From: an uncultured Bacteroidia bacterium
GTDB lineage: Bacteria > Bacteroidota > Bacteroidia > Bacteroidales > UBA932
Reading direction: 5' to 3'
Assembly (NCBI GenBank): GCA_902782225.1
Contig: CACZMF010000015.1
Span: 1-64,000 of the forward strand
Length of the DNA stretch: 64,000 nucleotides
The notes beneath the pieces were generated by a model, which did not search any database, was not told the DNA's origin, and was given only the letters and a program-made list of their open reading frames with translations. The position numbers were made by a program, and so were the translations under genes. Shown in pieces: positions 34,627 to 43,677 of the stretch. Every line of letters begins with the position of its first letter. Within the stretch, counting starts at the first letter, position 1.

Positions 34627-36903
34627 TCAGTATTCCACCGCTACTGCGGGGCCAAAATACTTGATTTTGAAGAAAAGTCCTACGTCCGAGGCCTGGTTGG
34701 CAGGGGCCCGGAGCTGGCGGATGTCGTCGAAGTAAACGGTATACACCTTGTCGCGGGTGTCTTCCACCGTCTCTCCGCCGTCTTCCATCGTGGGCTTGTT
34801 CACTATGTTGTAGATAAACCAGAAGTTCCAGGGGTTGCCGTCCGGGCGGTAATTCCAGGCACTCACGGGAGTCGAGACGAAGTTCATTCCGGCAAGGGTC
34901 TCGCCGTCCAGGACAGAGCCGTTTTCGGTGCCGCCCATAGCCACGGCGATATTGTCGTCGGTGAATTCCACTGTCGAACCGCCCGTGTTCTTGCGCTCGA
35001 TCAGGTAGGGATTGAGCGTGATGGAGGCCATCCTCACCGCGATGGAATACAGGCCGATAGGATAGTCTCCGGGAATCTTGAAATCCATCTTGTAGGTGTC
35101 GCAGGTCACTCCGTTCACCACCCGGGTGCCACCGGTCTTGACCAGCTGCAGCGCGCTGCTTCCCTGCGGCAGGAAGTTGAACTTGTCGATGGTGTAGACG
35201 TTGATGAAACGCGTCATTCCGGTGAGCTTGTCGCGAAGCTCTATCTGGCCGCCCTGCAAGGCTGAGTTGATGGATGTACCGAGAGTGAAGGTGATGGCGC
35301 CCCTGAAGGTGGTGCCGTCGTTACTGACTTCGGACACCGTGATGACATCGCTGGCGAAAGAAGATCGCACGTCGGTGGACCAGGCGGCCTTGAAGTCCGC
35401 GGCCGTGACGGCGGACGTGTTCTCGCTGCTGACCATCGAAGTGTATTCGAAATACACCGTCTGCGCAGTGTTGACCAGCGAAGGATCCTGGAAGATGAGT
35501 GACGTATCACCGATGACCGACAGCTGGAAGCGGCCATCGTTGACCGCAGGCACGGCTTCGCTGATGGTGACGGTCTGGTTGTTGGCGTAGGTGACGGAGT
35601 GGACGGCATCCTCGAAGCTTGCGTAGCCGAGACCCTCCCAGGGGATTCCGAAGATATCCAGCACATAGTTGTGGTTGCGAAGTATCTTGCAGGGCTCCTG
35701 GCTCTCATTGAGCATCATCAGAGTGTGGAACTTGGTCTTGGTGCCGGACTGGCCGTCCACCTGGTAGACCACCTTCAGGATGATTTTCGGGGGATTGCTT
35801 TCCAGGTTCTCGTCTTCGAAAAGGAAGAGAGGATTGTCTATGGAACGGCCGCCGGCGTAGATTGGCATCATATCGCTCTCGGTGGCGGTGTAACGGGTGG
35901 CGTCGGCCTTGTCGTACTGGGTGAGGCGGTCCTCGCTGAGCGCCGGAGTGCTTGAAGGGTCGTAGTAGCCGGCAAAGTGGTCGTCGGCATTTTCGTCGTG
36001 ATACGGAGCCAGATAGCCTTTGTTGAGGCCGTTGGAGAGTATCCAGTCGATGGAGACTATGGTGTAGTCGGTGGGGTTCTTCTCGATAGGATACTGGACG
36101 CCGTCAATCGTAACCGCACCGCCTGAAATCGTGTAGGTCTGGCCGTCGATTGTCACGGTCTTGCCGTCCTCGACATCCTGCGCGGTGCGTGGGAAATCGA
36201 ACATAAAGCCGAAATCAACCCTTGCGCGGTCGCGGACCATATGGACGTTATGGCCGGGCTTCTTGGAATAGGTCACGGTGCCCGTGGCCTCGTCCAGTGT
36301 GGCCTGCGCCAGCCAGTTCTTCATATCCTCCGAAGAAGGTTCGGCGTGGAAGCCCCAGTAGCAGATCTTGCGGTCGCTGACCCCCACGGTCATTTTGGCA
36401 GATTTGACGAGGGTGTTCTCGTTGCCGCCGATCTGGTCGTTGCCGGGAATATTCGGCGGGGCGTATCCGCTTGCCACACCTATCCCGACGTTGCCCACGA
36501 AATGGATACGGGCCGTACGGGATGGCACGGTACCCTCGAAGAGCTCACGGCCCTGGCAGTTGAGATTGTCGTGGACGAACGACTGCTCGTCTCCGATCAG
36601 CACGGCAGGGCGCCAGCCAAGGTAGATGCCTTCTTTTGTGAAACACACCAGATGGAGAGTCTCTATGTAGTTGGTGGGGTCCTCTTCTCCGCCGACTACG
36701 CTTGCCTTGGTGGCGGGACGGGCCGCAGACTCGCCCGGAAGGTCGAAGCCTATGCGGACCGGCATCTCGGGCTCGTCGAGGCCAAGCTCACGCACCAGCT
36801 TTGCCGGCACGCCTTCCAGGCCCGGGTACTCAAGTTCCCTCGGCGTGCAGCTCCAGAGGCCGCACACCAACATCAGCAAAAGTATGTATGACAGGCGTTT
36901 CAT
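34627..36903 (-). CDS. Module A fimbrial lipoprotein, 758 aa
   Basis: A large lipoprotein (lipobox GLWSC at 15-19) with a RPATKASVVGG motif near residue 62, followed by a strand YIETLHLVCF as in fimbrillins, and a long beta-rich body. The segment KFHTLMMLNESQEPCKILRNHNYVLDIFGIPW resembles the end of a fimbrillin domain (RNHNY-type motif). The C-terminal half looks like two further beta domains. It occupies the same place as the 843-residue protein of module B (49247-51736) and is probably a minor or tip-proximal subunit. Its start overlaps the upstream stop by one base (TGATG). It is the last structural gene of module A. Confidence 0.7.
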   Translation of the reverse strand: MKRLSYILLLMLVCGLWSCTPRELEYPGLEGVPAKLVRELGLDEPEMPVRIGFDLPGESAARPATKASVVGGEEDPTNYIETLHLVCFTKEGIYLGWRPAVLIGDEQSFVHDNLNCQGRELFEGTVPSRTARIHFVGNVGIGVASGYAPPNIPGNDQIGGNENTLVKSAKMTVGVSDRKICYWGFHAEPSSEDMKNWLAQATLDEATGTVTYSKKPGHNVHMVRDRARVDFGFMFDFPRTAQDVEDGKTVTIDGQTYTISGGAVTIDGVQYPIEKNPTDYTIVSIDWILSNGLNKGYLAPYHDENADDHFAGYYDPSSTPALSEDRLTQYDKADATRYTATESDMMPIYAGGRSIDNPLFLFEDENLESNPPKIILKVVYQVDGQSGTKTKFHTLMMLNESQEPCKILRNHNYVLDIFGIPWEGLGYASFEDAVHSVTYANNQTVTISEAVPAVNDGRFQLSVIGDTSLIFQDPSLVNTAQTVYFEYTSMVSSENTSAVTAADFKAAWSTDVRSSFASDVITVSEVSNDGTTFRGAITFTLGTSINSALQGGQIELRDKLTGMTRFINVYTIDKFNFLPQGSSALQLVKTGGTRVVNGVTCDTYKMDFKIPGDYPIGLYSIAVRMASITLNPYLIERKNTGGSTVEFTDDNIAVAMGGTENGSVLDGETLAGMNFVSTPVSAWNYRPDGNPWNFWFIYNIVNKPTMEDGGETVEDTRDKVYTVYFDDIRQLRAPANQASDVGLFFKIKYFGPAVAVEY

Positions 36904-39860
36904 CAGAAGCTGGTTCTATTGTTGAGTTGTTCGACTTCTTCCAGGGTAAGGTCGCGGACGCAGCGGACGAATGTACCGTTGTTTCCGCTTGCATAGGCGG
37001 TAGGGGTCTGCCCGTTCAGCGCCCAGTAGTAGCGTCCGGCAAGCACGCGGACCATCGTGACCGAATAGCTGGCTGCGCCTTCCGTCTGGTACTTGATGAT
37101 CGCATTGATTTCCGCCTCCGTGGGAAGACGCCATCCCACGTAGCGCTTTCCGTCGGTACCCACCTCCATATATGTACCGCAATGCCGGGCCGCTGTCGTG
37201 GCCGTGTAGACGTTGCTCGACGTCGCGCCGAGCTGGGAAGCAATCATAAAGGCCGGAGAACATACATTGTCGTTGGATTGATAATTGCTGTCAAGCACAG
37301 GCCTGCCGATTGCGTACTCGCTGCTGGTCGAAGTGAGCTGGATGACATACATCTGACGGTTGGTCAGGTTCGTGAAATTCTGCGCGGTGTAGGATGTCGC
37401 GTTGGTCTCTATGCGGTTGGCGAAACCGTCCATATACACCTTTGCGTAAAAGCCGGTGCCGTCGTAGTTGGTGTTGCCGGTGTGATTCTCCCAGTCCACC
37501 CAGTTGCCTGTGGTGGGAACGTTCTTGGTGACATCCCTGTAGTAACGGCGGGCCTTGTAGGTTGTTACAGTCTTATAATAAATCCTTCTGTAGTAGGTCG
37601 TCCATCGGTAATACGTCCTGTTCCAGTTTCCCGTAGACCAGTCATAGGACGCATTGGAAGCATTGTTCGTGGTCTGGGTCTGGCCCCAATACCAATAATC
37701 GGAATTTGCATCCTTATAGGCATTGTTCTCGGAGTTCGCGTTCTGGCGGCTTGTGCCCTGGGGGACTGCAGACCTGAAAGCCGTCTGGACGGTGGAATTA
37801 TTGCCCCCGCTTTCGGTTGCAGACGCACTGTCGTAGTCAGAAGGAGTTCCTATGGGTTCGGTCGTGGTCGCAGAGCTTTTCCCCTCGCTGGCGTGGTTGT
37901 ATTCCGAGAGCGTACAATTGATATTGTCTTCATATCCGTCCCAGCTTGTCCAGCCGTCGGCTGCCGGGTTGAACGAATACTCCCTGGCGGCCACGGACGT
38001 GTAGCTTTCGTCCCACTTCGACGACCACGCCCCCGTGAACGACTGGATATTGTCCAGAGGGAAGTGGCGTATCCTGATGGGCACGGCATCCACACCGCTG
38101 GCGTTCTTGAGGTAGACGGTGAATTCTATATCCTTGATGGCGCGGCTCTGCAGGGCGTCGGATTTCACCTGTATTATCCCGTTCGGAGTGAGCGTTACCA
38201 CGACCTTCTCGCCCTTCGCCGTGCTGCCGTTCGGGGCCGTGGACGTGATCACGATATCGCGCCTGCCGTCGGTGTTGGCGTCGGTAGCCGTGACAAGCGT
38301 GCCGCCGTCGTTGCGGACCTGCTTGGTGACCGTGCCCCTGATATCCACGGTAGCGCTCTGATAGTTGACATAGGACACGTGCAGGGAGTTCGGGTCTATG
38401 TCCACGATACGGCCGTCATCCACGGACACGGAAGCGAACCACTGCAGGTCGACGCTCTGCTCGTCGTCTCCCTTGAGGGTGTATTCAGTGGGAATGATGG
38501 TGAGGTACTTGGTGTCGGAAATCTTCACCGTGGTGGCCTCCTGCGTCATGTTGGTCTCGGTCCAGGGGATTACGTGGTACTCGATGCGGAGCTCTTCGTC
38601 CTTGGCATCGAACGACTCGTTGGATGCACCCAGGGAGGCGATTTTCACGTCTATGATATAGATATTGTTGCGCTCCAGCGAGCTCACCTGCGACTCGTCG
38701 CACACGGGGATGCGGTAGTAGCTTCGCAGCTGGTCGCCGTCGGAGTCGCGGGTGAAGAACACCGACAGCAGGATATAAGGGGTGCGGGAATTGTCCGAGC
38801 TCCAGTCGATGGGATAGGTGTAGGTGACGGCCGCGAACGTATTTTCCGTATTATCGGTGCTGCTCCCTTCCTTGAATATGGAGAAGTTGCTGTCGATGGT
38901 GAGCAGGCTGCCGGAACCGGGGAGCGGGTCGGCGTCATAGGCGACGTCCGAACCGTTCAGGTTGAAATTCACCGGCTTGATTCGGGGCTCACCGACGGTA
39001 CGGCCCACAAGCTGCATATATTCCTTCACCGACCCCATCACCACGTGGCCGCTTGCATCGGTCACGGGCGTCGGATCCGGATCACCTGGATTCAGCTTTT
39101 CAGGAATCATGGGAATTGTCTTCTCGTCGCTGAAGCTGACTGTGAGAAGAATCTTGGCGGCGGCGCGCTTGAGGTCCACGTCGAACACCTGCTCGGCCTT
39201 TGACGGATCTATGGTCCATCCCTCTATCTTGCCGTCCATCAAGAAATTCTTTTTCTCGGAGTACATACAGTTCGTCCAGTAGATGCGGTCTTCCTGCGAT
39301 GGCGTATAGGTCAGATAGTAGCGGTAGATGTCGGTGGTGTTGGTGGTCAGCGCCTGCAGCGCGGTGAGGTTGGCCGGAGCCGTGGCCGCGGCGGTGTGGG
39401 GATTGTTGGCCGTCACGTAGATGTCGTAGGGCACTCCGGGCTCAAAGCCCTGCTCCGCCCAGTTGCTCGCCAGGGCTTGCTTGGCCTGGTCCAGAAGGCT
39501 CTCGTTGTCGTATTTGGAAGGGTCGACGACCACGCCTGCATCGCCTGCATTGAGGTGGTATTCCTTGAACCAGGCGGTGCCGGGGGCATCTGCCTGACGC
39601 TTCACGAAAATGTCCAGACTGCCGAAGAAGTTCTCGCGGAGCTCGTCGCGGGCGTTGACCTGGTCGTCCTTGACTATACCGGAGTCGGTGTCCTCCTTGC
39701 CCTTGGTGACGAGGGTGTTCTCACTGGCCCGGAAGATGGACGGACGCACGCTCAGGCCGCTGCTTCCGCCGGGAATGGCGGGAGACAGTTCGCGCAGGCA
39801 CGACGTCCCTGCCAGCGAGAGCGCAAGCATCATGAACACATATTTCACAAATCTCTTCAT
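36903..39860 (-). CDS. Module A FimD-like tip subunit with lectin-like C-terminus, 985 aa
   Basis: A lipoprotein (lipobox AGTSC at 17-21) with LVTKGKED near residue 50. The fimbrillin-like N-terminal part includes SYYRIPVCDESQVSSLERNN near residue 390. Ig-like strands follow at ~460-640. Residues ~715-785 are extremely rich in Tyr, Trp, Arg, Asn and Thr. The C-terminal ~110 residues carry RYVGWRLPTEAEINAI, YYWALNG and FVRCVRDL, a DUF1566/FISUMP-like, possibly carbohydrate-binding domain. It is the counterpart of 51733-54339. It likely sits at the fibre tip and binds host or dietary ligands, by inference from domain type. Confidence 0.72.
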   Translation of the reverse strand: MKRFVKYVFMMLALSLAGTSCLRELSPAIPGGSSGLSVRPSIFRASENTLVTKGKEDTDSGIVKDDQVNARDELRENFFGSLDIFVKRQADAPGTAWFKEYHLNAGDAGVVVDPSKYDNESLLDQAKQALASNWAEQGFEPGVPYDIYVTANNPHTAAATAPANLTALQALTTNTTDIYRYYLTYTPSQEDRIYWTNCMYSEKKNFLMDGKIEGWTIDPSKAEQVFDVDLKRAAAKILLTVSFSDEKTIPMIPEKLNPGDPDPTPVTDASGHVVMGSVKEYMQLVGRTVGEPRIKPVNFNLNGSDVAYDADPLPGSGSLLTIDSNFSIFKEGSSTDNTENTFAAVTYTYPIDWSSDNSRTPYILLSVFFTRDSDGDQLRSYYRIPVCDESQVSSLERNNIYIIDVKIASLGASNESFDAKDEELRIEYHVIPWTETNMTQEATTVKISDTKYLTIIPTEYTLKGDDEQSVDLQWFASVSVDDGRIVDIDPNSLHVSYVNYQSATVDIRGTVTKQVRNDGGTLVTATDANTDGRRDIVITSTAPNGSTAKGEKVVVTLTPNGIIQVKSDALQSRAIKDIEFTVYLKNASGVDAVPIRIRHFPLDNIQSFTGAWSSKWDESYTSVAAREYSFNPAADGWTSWDGYEDNINCTLSEYNHASEGKSSATTTEPIGTPSDYDSASATESGGNNSTVQTAFRSAVPQGTSRQNANSENNAYKDANSDYWYWGQTQTTNNASNASYDWSTGNWNRTYYRWTTYYRRIYYKTVTTYKARRYYRDVTKNVPTTGNWVDWENHTGNTNYDGTGFYAKVYMDGFANRIETNATSYTAQNFTNLTNRQMYVIQLTSTSSEYAIGRPVLDSNYQSNDNVCSPAFMIASQLGATSSNVYTATTAARHCGTYMEVGTDGKRYVGWRLPTEAEINAIIKYQTEGAASYSVTMVRVLAGRYYWALNGQTPTAYASGNNGTFVRCVRDLTLEEVEQLNNRTSF

Positions 39861-39862
39861 CC

Positions 39863-41614
39863 TTATTCTTCTTCTAGCCAGTATTGCGTCGCCTGGACGG
39901 TGCTGGACGTGCTCTTATGGTTGCTTATATTGGCGTTGTACTCGGCACGGCCCGGGTTGTAGATCAATATGGATGTATGGTCTTCGTCGCCGGGCAGGTT
40001 GTGGTTGAACGGAATGTTGGCCGGAGGCATCCCGCCGGAATGGAGCTCGGTCAGGAACACCTTCACGTAAGGGTCTGCCATCACGTTGTCGTTGACCGGA
40101 ACGACATAGAAATTGGTGTCCTGCTTATTGGAGGAAGGATGGATCTCCAGCCTCTGGCCGAGCTTGGTGTAGGCGTAGACCGGGTTGTTGCCGCTGTCCA
40201 GCGACTGGGTCATCTGCACGAAGATGAATTGGTCGTTGTTGAGCTGGAGCACCAGTTCATTGCTGTTGATGGTCTGCAGGGTGAACATCGGGGAGTGCGT
40301 GGGCTTGCCCACGGATCCTCCTTCATAGCCATAGGCCACCACGAGCCAGGCATCGTTCCAGGTCCCGGCATCCTTGTCGAGGTCGTAGCGGAGCCAGGGC
40401 TTCTCGTAGCCGAGTTCCGTGTACCCTTCGGTCGCGTATTCATAGCGGTCGTGCGCCGCATTCCAGGGGAGCACCGTGGGCTGCACCACCAGGCGGCCGC
40501 CGATGAAGTAACCGTAGATGATCCAGCTGTGGTTGCGGGTGAAGTCGCCTGCGTCCATCGTGAACGTGGCGGTCTTGCTGCGCATCGAGGCGCCGGCGCC
40601 GACGGTGTAACTTATTGTGCCCGAGAGCTGTTTGTCCGTCTCTCGAAGGTAGGTCAGGCCCCACTGCGTGAGCACGCCGGCGCTGATGCCTCCGTCGATG
40701 AGGTCTTCGTATTCCTGGGTGGTCTGGGAGCCGTCGTAGAGATAAGCGACCGGACTTGCATTCCTGGCGGGCTCGGGAAGGCCCGTCGTCCAGGATTTAT
40801 TAAGGTCCACGTAGCCCGAAGAATCGAAAAGCCGCGTGAGATAAGTATGCGTGCTGTACACCTGGTCGGTGAGCAGTTTCTCGTTCTGGCCGATCTGCCC
40901 GCTGAGACTGATGCCGGTGATGTTGAACACATCCACCGGGTTGCCGTTTTCCGTCATCTGGCAGAATACGAAACGCAGGCGGGAGACGGCCCTGGTGAGG
41001 GTCAGCGTGCTGATGGTGAGCACCGGATACTCGCCGGTCATCGGTTCGTTCCTCATCAGTCCGGCCATCGGAAGTCCTCCGGCAGGCACCTCGGACACAA
41101 GGTCGGTCACGCCGAAGCGGTCTTCATCCATCACGAAGGCGGCGAGCTCCGTGGGCGACACCTTGGTCCAGTCGCCGGCGGCAGTGGTGAACTTATCAAT
41201 TGTGAATCCGGCGGAAGCGCCGTTGATCACGGAATACACGTCCACGTGCGGCAGCGGGTTCTCTTCCAGGATCGCCTTGTCCACGGGGATGGAGAAGCGG
41301 GCGGCGGAACCGTTGGCAAGGCCGGTGGCGGCAAGGGCGTCGGGATCGAGGGACTTGTAGCCGATGAGCCCGGCCGACGTGGTGGCGCCTGCGCGGAACA
41401 CCCACACCTGCAGGCTGCTGACGGTGCGTTCGGCGGCCAGGGGGTTGTGGACTCCCGTCTCCGCCTTTGTGAGCACGGCATCGGGAATGTTCACCTTCAC
41501 GTAGAGCACGGGCATCTCCGGGTAGGCGAGTTCGCGGCGGGTACAGGTGACTGCCAGCATTGCCATAAGCAGTGCCGTCAGGGCGAGGCGTATGCGTGCA
41601 GTCCTTTCCTTCAT
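39863..41614 (-). CDS. Module A FimA-like fimbrillin, 583 aa
   Basis: From the ATG complementary to 41612-41614 (overlapping the upstream TGA) this is a lipoprotein with lipobox LAVTC at 20-24. The fimbrillin signature is clear: VLTKAETG near residue 50, SSLQVWVFRAGAT, HVDVYSVINGAS, a GLPMAGLM turn and LTLTRAVSRLRFVFCQ. The same elements occur in the same order in 54336-56039. Type V fimbrillins are exported as lipoproteins, trimmed by a protease and joined by strand exchange. The longer frame to 41653 only adds residues before the signal peptide. Confidence 0.82.
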   Translation of the reverse strand: MKERTARIRLALTALLMAMLAVTCTRRELAYPEMPVLYVKVNIPDAVLTKAETGVHNPLAAERTVSSLQVWVFRAGATTSAGLIGYKSLDPDALAATGLANGSAARFSIPVDKAILEENPLPHVDVYSVINGASAGFTIDKFTTAAGDWTKVSPTELAAFVMDEDRFGVTDLVSEVPAGGLPMAGLMRNEPMTGEYPVLTISTLTLTRAVSRLRFVFCQMTENGNPVDVFNITGISLSGQIGQNEKLLTDQVYSTHTYLTRLFDSSGYVDLNKSWTTGLPEPARNASPVAYLYDGSQTTQEYEDLIDGGISAGVLTQWGLTYLRETDKQLSGTISYTVGAGASMRSKTATFTMDAGDFTRNHSWIIYGYFIGGRLVVQPTVLPWNAAHDRYEYATEGYTELGYEKPWLRYDLDKDAGTWNDAWLVVAYGYEGGSVGKPTHSPMFTLQTINSNELVLQLNNDQFIFVQMTQSLDSGNNPVYAYTKLGQRLEIHPSSNKQDTNFYVVPVNDNVMADPYVKVFLTELHSGGMPPANIPFNHNLPGDEDHTSILIYNPGRAEYNANISNHKSTSSTVQATQYWLEEE

Positions 41615-43596
41615 CAGTACATAGGTATCTGGGCCGGGGTGCTGCCGACCCATTTCATTTCAGTCTGGACTCCGATTTCCAGCTGGGGATCACGGAGTTC
41701 GGGGATGGTGTTGTAGGCGGAGGCAAGACCCTTGACGGTGATGTTCGCCTCCGTGACGTGATCCTGCAGGAACACGCTCTTGATTGCACCGCCGGGGTTG
41801 TTGGTGGCGTCGGAGTACTTCAGCACTCCGATAAGGTAGAATTTGCATCCTGGGTTCACCATGCAGCCGTTGGCTCCGTAGAACCCCGCCCCGCTGTTGT
41901 TCTGGAACTCGAGGGCGTAGTGGACGTCTTGATAGCTGTCCGTCTGCACCACAAGCGTGTGGATGGGCTTCAGGGTGATGCCAGAACCGGCGCTGGCAAT
42001 GTATGCCTTGGGTGTGGAGCCGTCGTTGACGTCGGAATCGTAGATGCAGTAGTTGTCACCGCTCCTGGGCGTGAAATTATAGGCCTGATGCCGCTGCTCG
42101 CTGACTAGCACGCCGGTGAGCGGGAAATTGGCATTACGGATGTTCACCGTGCCTGCCCTGCTGTCGAGCAGATTCTCCGTGCCGCCCTCGGAGCTTGCAT
42201 ATCCGATATTCAGGCGCAGCTGAGCCACTCCGTACTGCAGGGGGTCGTTGACTGCGGCCGACTCGACTCCGGGCAGCACCGCGCTGCCATAGGTGTAGTG
42301 GTCGAGAATCGTGGACCAGGTGAGGTTGGAAGACACATACTGATCGACGACCGATTCATCCTGGGAGGTCTTCAGGCGGCTGTTCGTCCAATACCAGAGA
42401 CTGGGGGGATAACAGTAGGAAGACACTGGAGCGAGGGCGCTGTTGGCCGCGGAAACCTGCACGAACGAGGTGCCGTTCCACTGCACCGACACAGCTCCAT
42501 CCGGCACGCCCCAGCCTGCAGGAATGCCTGCATAAGGGCTCTTGAAGGCAACCGTAGCGTTATTGCCTGTGCCCGTGACGGTCACGTAGGTGGAGTTGTC
42601 GATCAGGCTGCGGATTTCCCTGGAAAGCTCATAGACATAGTAGTAATCATTGTCCGGAGTGGAGCTCCAGGAATTACGGTTGTAATAGCCCTGGCTGTAG
42701 CTGTTGCTATTGGCGGTGCTGCTCGAAATATCATACAAACCGTTGTAGACCGATGTCAGCATCCGGGCTATTGCGTCCGTGGAGCCGGAGAATGCAAGAC
42801 CGGCGCCGGTCAGCGTTTCGAAAGCATTCTGGAGTGTCTGATGGTTGCTGTAGTCTGACGGCGTGGACCAGCTGAAGTTCCAGGTCGTCGACGTGGTGGT
42901 GCGCCTGGCGGCATAGCCGGTCACGGATACGTGCGCGGCAGCAATGGAATTAAGGTAGCCAAGCACACCCTGGATGCCGGAGTTCATCGACGCCTCCGCA
43001 GCCGCGTCCACCATCGGCTCAAGCTCGAACCACATGTCCGCCGGGGATTCCGCGGCCTCGAGCCCGTGCTTGCGGAGCACTCCGTTGCGGCGCTTGAAAT
43101 CCACTGAATCCGAAGGAGTTGCGGACACGCTCTCGTCGATTGCCTTGCCATAGACCAGCACGGAAGCCGTGCCGGACCTCATATAGACGCTCTCGTAGAG
43201 GTGGGAATTGTTGTTGGACACCAGACCCGCATTCGCGACAGAGCTCCACTGCGGCGAAATGCCACGCTGGGGAAGCTGAAGGTTGCGGCCGTGTCTGAGG
43301 TCAGAGGCCGTGACGGCCCTGTAGGTGTTGAAGGGGATTACGTATATCTGCTCTATCCCGCGGAAGGCATTGTTGTCCGTCTCGGCCTCAATCTGGGTCA
43401 CGGAGTCGCTCATCTTGGTGGCGGGACGCCCGACACCGGACTTGAAGGAGATCGCCATCTGGGACTTGACATCCTGGTTGCCGACGCCCAGGGAGCCGAA
43501 ATAGTAGTCCGGTGAAGCCGGATTGCACGACAGCGCCAAAGCCAGCGGCAGCAGTGCCGCGGCTGTGATTGCAAGCGTGTGGAGGACCGGCTTCAT
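41614..43596 (-). CDS. Module A fimbrial subunit with YGKA motif, 660 aa
   Basis: A lipoprotein (lipobox ALALSC at 19-24) with GRPATKMSD near residue 58 and NNAFRGIEQIYVIPF soon after. The motifs NNNSHLYESVYMRS and VLVYGKAIDE also occur in its module B partner (56044-57714), and both end in a strand with RDPQLE(I/L)GV. The SSYCYPPSLWYWTNS segment near residue 395 is shared too. I do not know a named family for this group, which resembles Mfa-like structural subunits. It lies 81 bp after the module A first gene, with a hairpin between them. Confidence 0.72.
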   Translation of the reverse strand: MKPVLHTLAITAAALLPLALALSCNPASPDYYFGSLGVGNQDVKSQMAISFKSGVGRPATKMSDSVTQIEAETDNNAFRGIEQIYVIPFNTYRAVTASDLRHGRNLQLPQRGISPQWSSVANAGLVSNNNSHLYESVYMRSGTASVLVYGKAIDESVSATPSDSVDFKRRNGVLRKHGLEAAESPADMWFELEPMVDAAAEASMNSGIQGVLGYLNSIAAAHVSVTGYAARRTTTSTTWNFSWSTPSDYSNHQTLQNAFETLTGAGLAFSGSTDAIARMLTSVYNGLYDISSSTANSNSYSQGYYNRNSWSSTPDNDYYYVYELSREIRSLIDNSTYVTVTGTGNNATVAFKSPYAGIPAGWGVPDGAVSVQWNGTSFVQVSAANSALAPVSSYCYPPSLWYWTNSRLKTSQDESVVDQYVSSNLTWSTILDHYTYGSAVLPGVESAAVNDPLQYGVAQLRLNIGYASSEGGTENLLDSRAGTVNIRNANFPLTGVLVSEQRHQAYNFTPRSGDNYCIYDSDVNDGSTPKAYIASAGSGITLKPIHTLVVQTDSYQDVHYALEFQNNSGAGFYGANGCMVNPGCKFYLIGVLKYSDATNNPGGAIKSVFLQDHVTEANITVKGLASAYNTIPELRDPQLEIGVQTEMKWVGSTPAQIPMY

Positions 43597-43617
43597 CGAG
43601 ACTTCTTTTTGCCAGCA

Positions 43618-43644
43618 AGGCAGCAGCCCGTAACGGACTGCCGC
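43618..43644 (-). promoter_or_regulatory. Intercistronic hairpin in module A
   Basis: On the minus strand GGCGGCAGTCC and GGGCTGCTGCC form an 11-bp stem (with G-U pairs) around a 5-nt loop, in the 81-bp gap between the first and second genes of module A. A CAAAAAG tract follows instead of a T-run. It may protect the upstream mRNA or lower downstream expression. Confidence 0.45.
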
Positions 43645-43677
43645 CTACTGACATATACGTAATTTCAAATCAAATGA

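Noticed and set aside
36702-39203. 833-codon plus-strand frame antisense to fimbrial genes
   Set aside because: It spans two overlapping minus-strand lipoprotein genes with clear signal peptides and domains, and its own translation has no recognisable feature. The same holds for 49565-51808 and 52924-54372.
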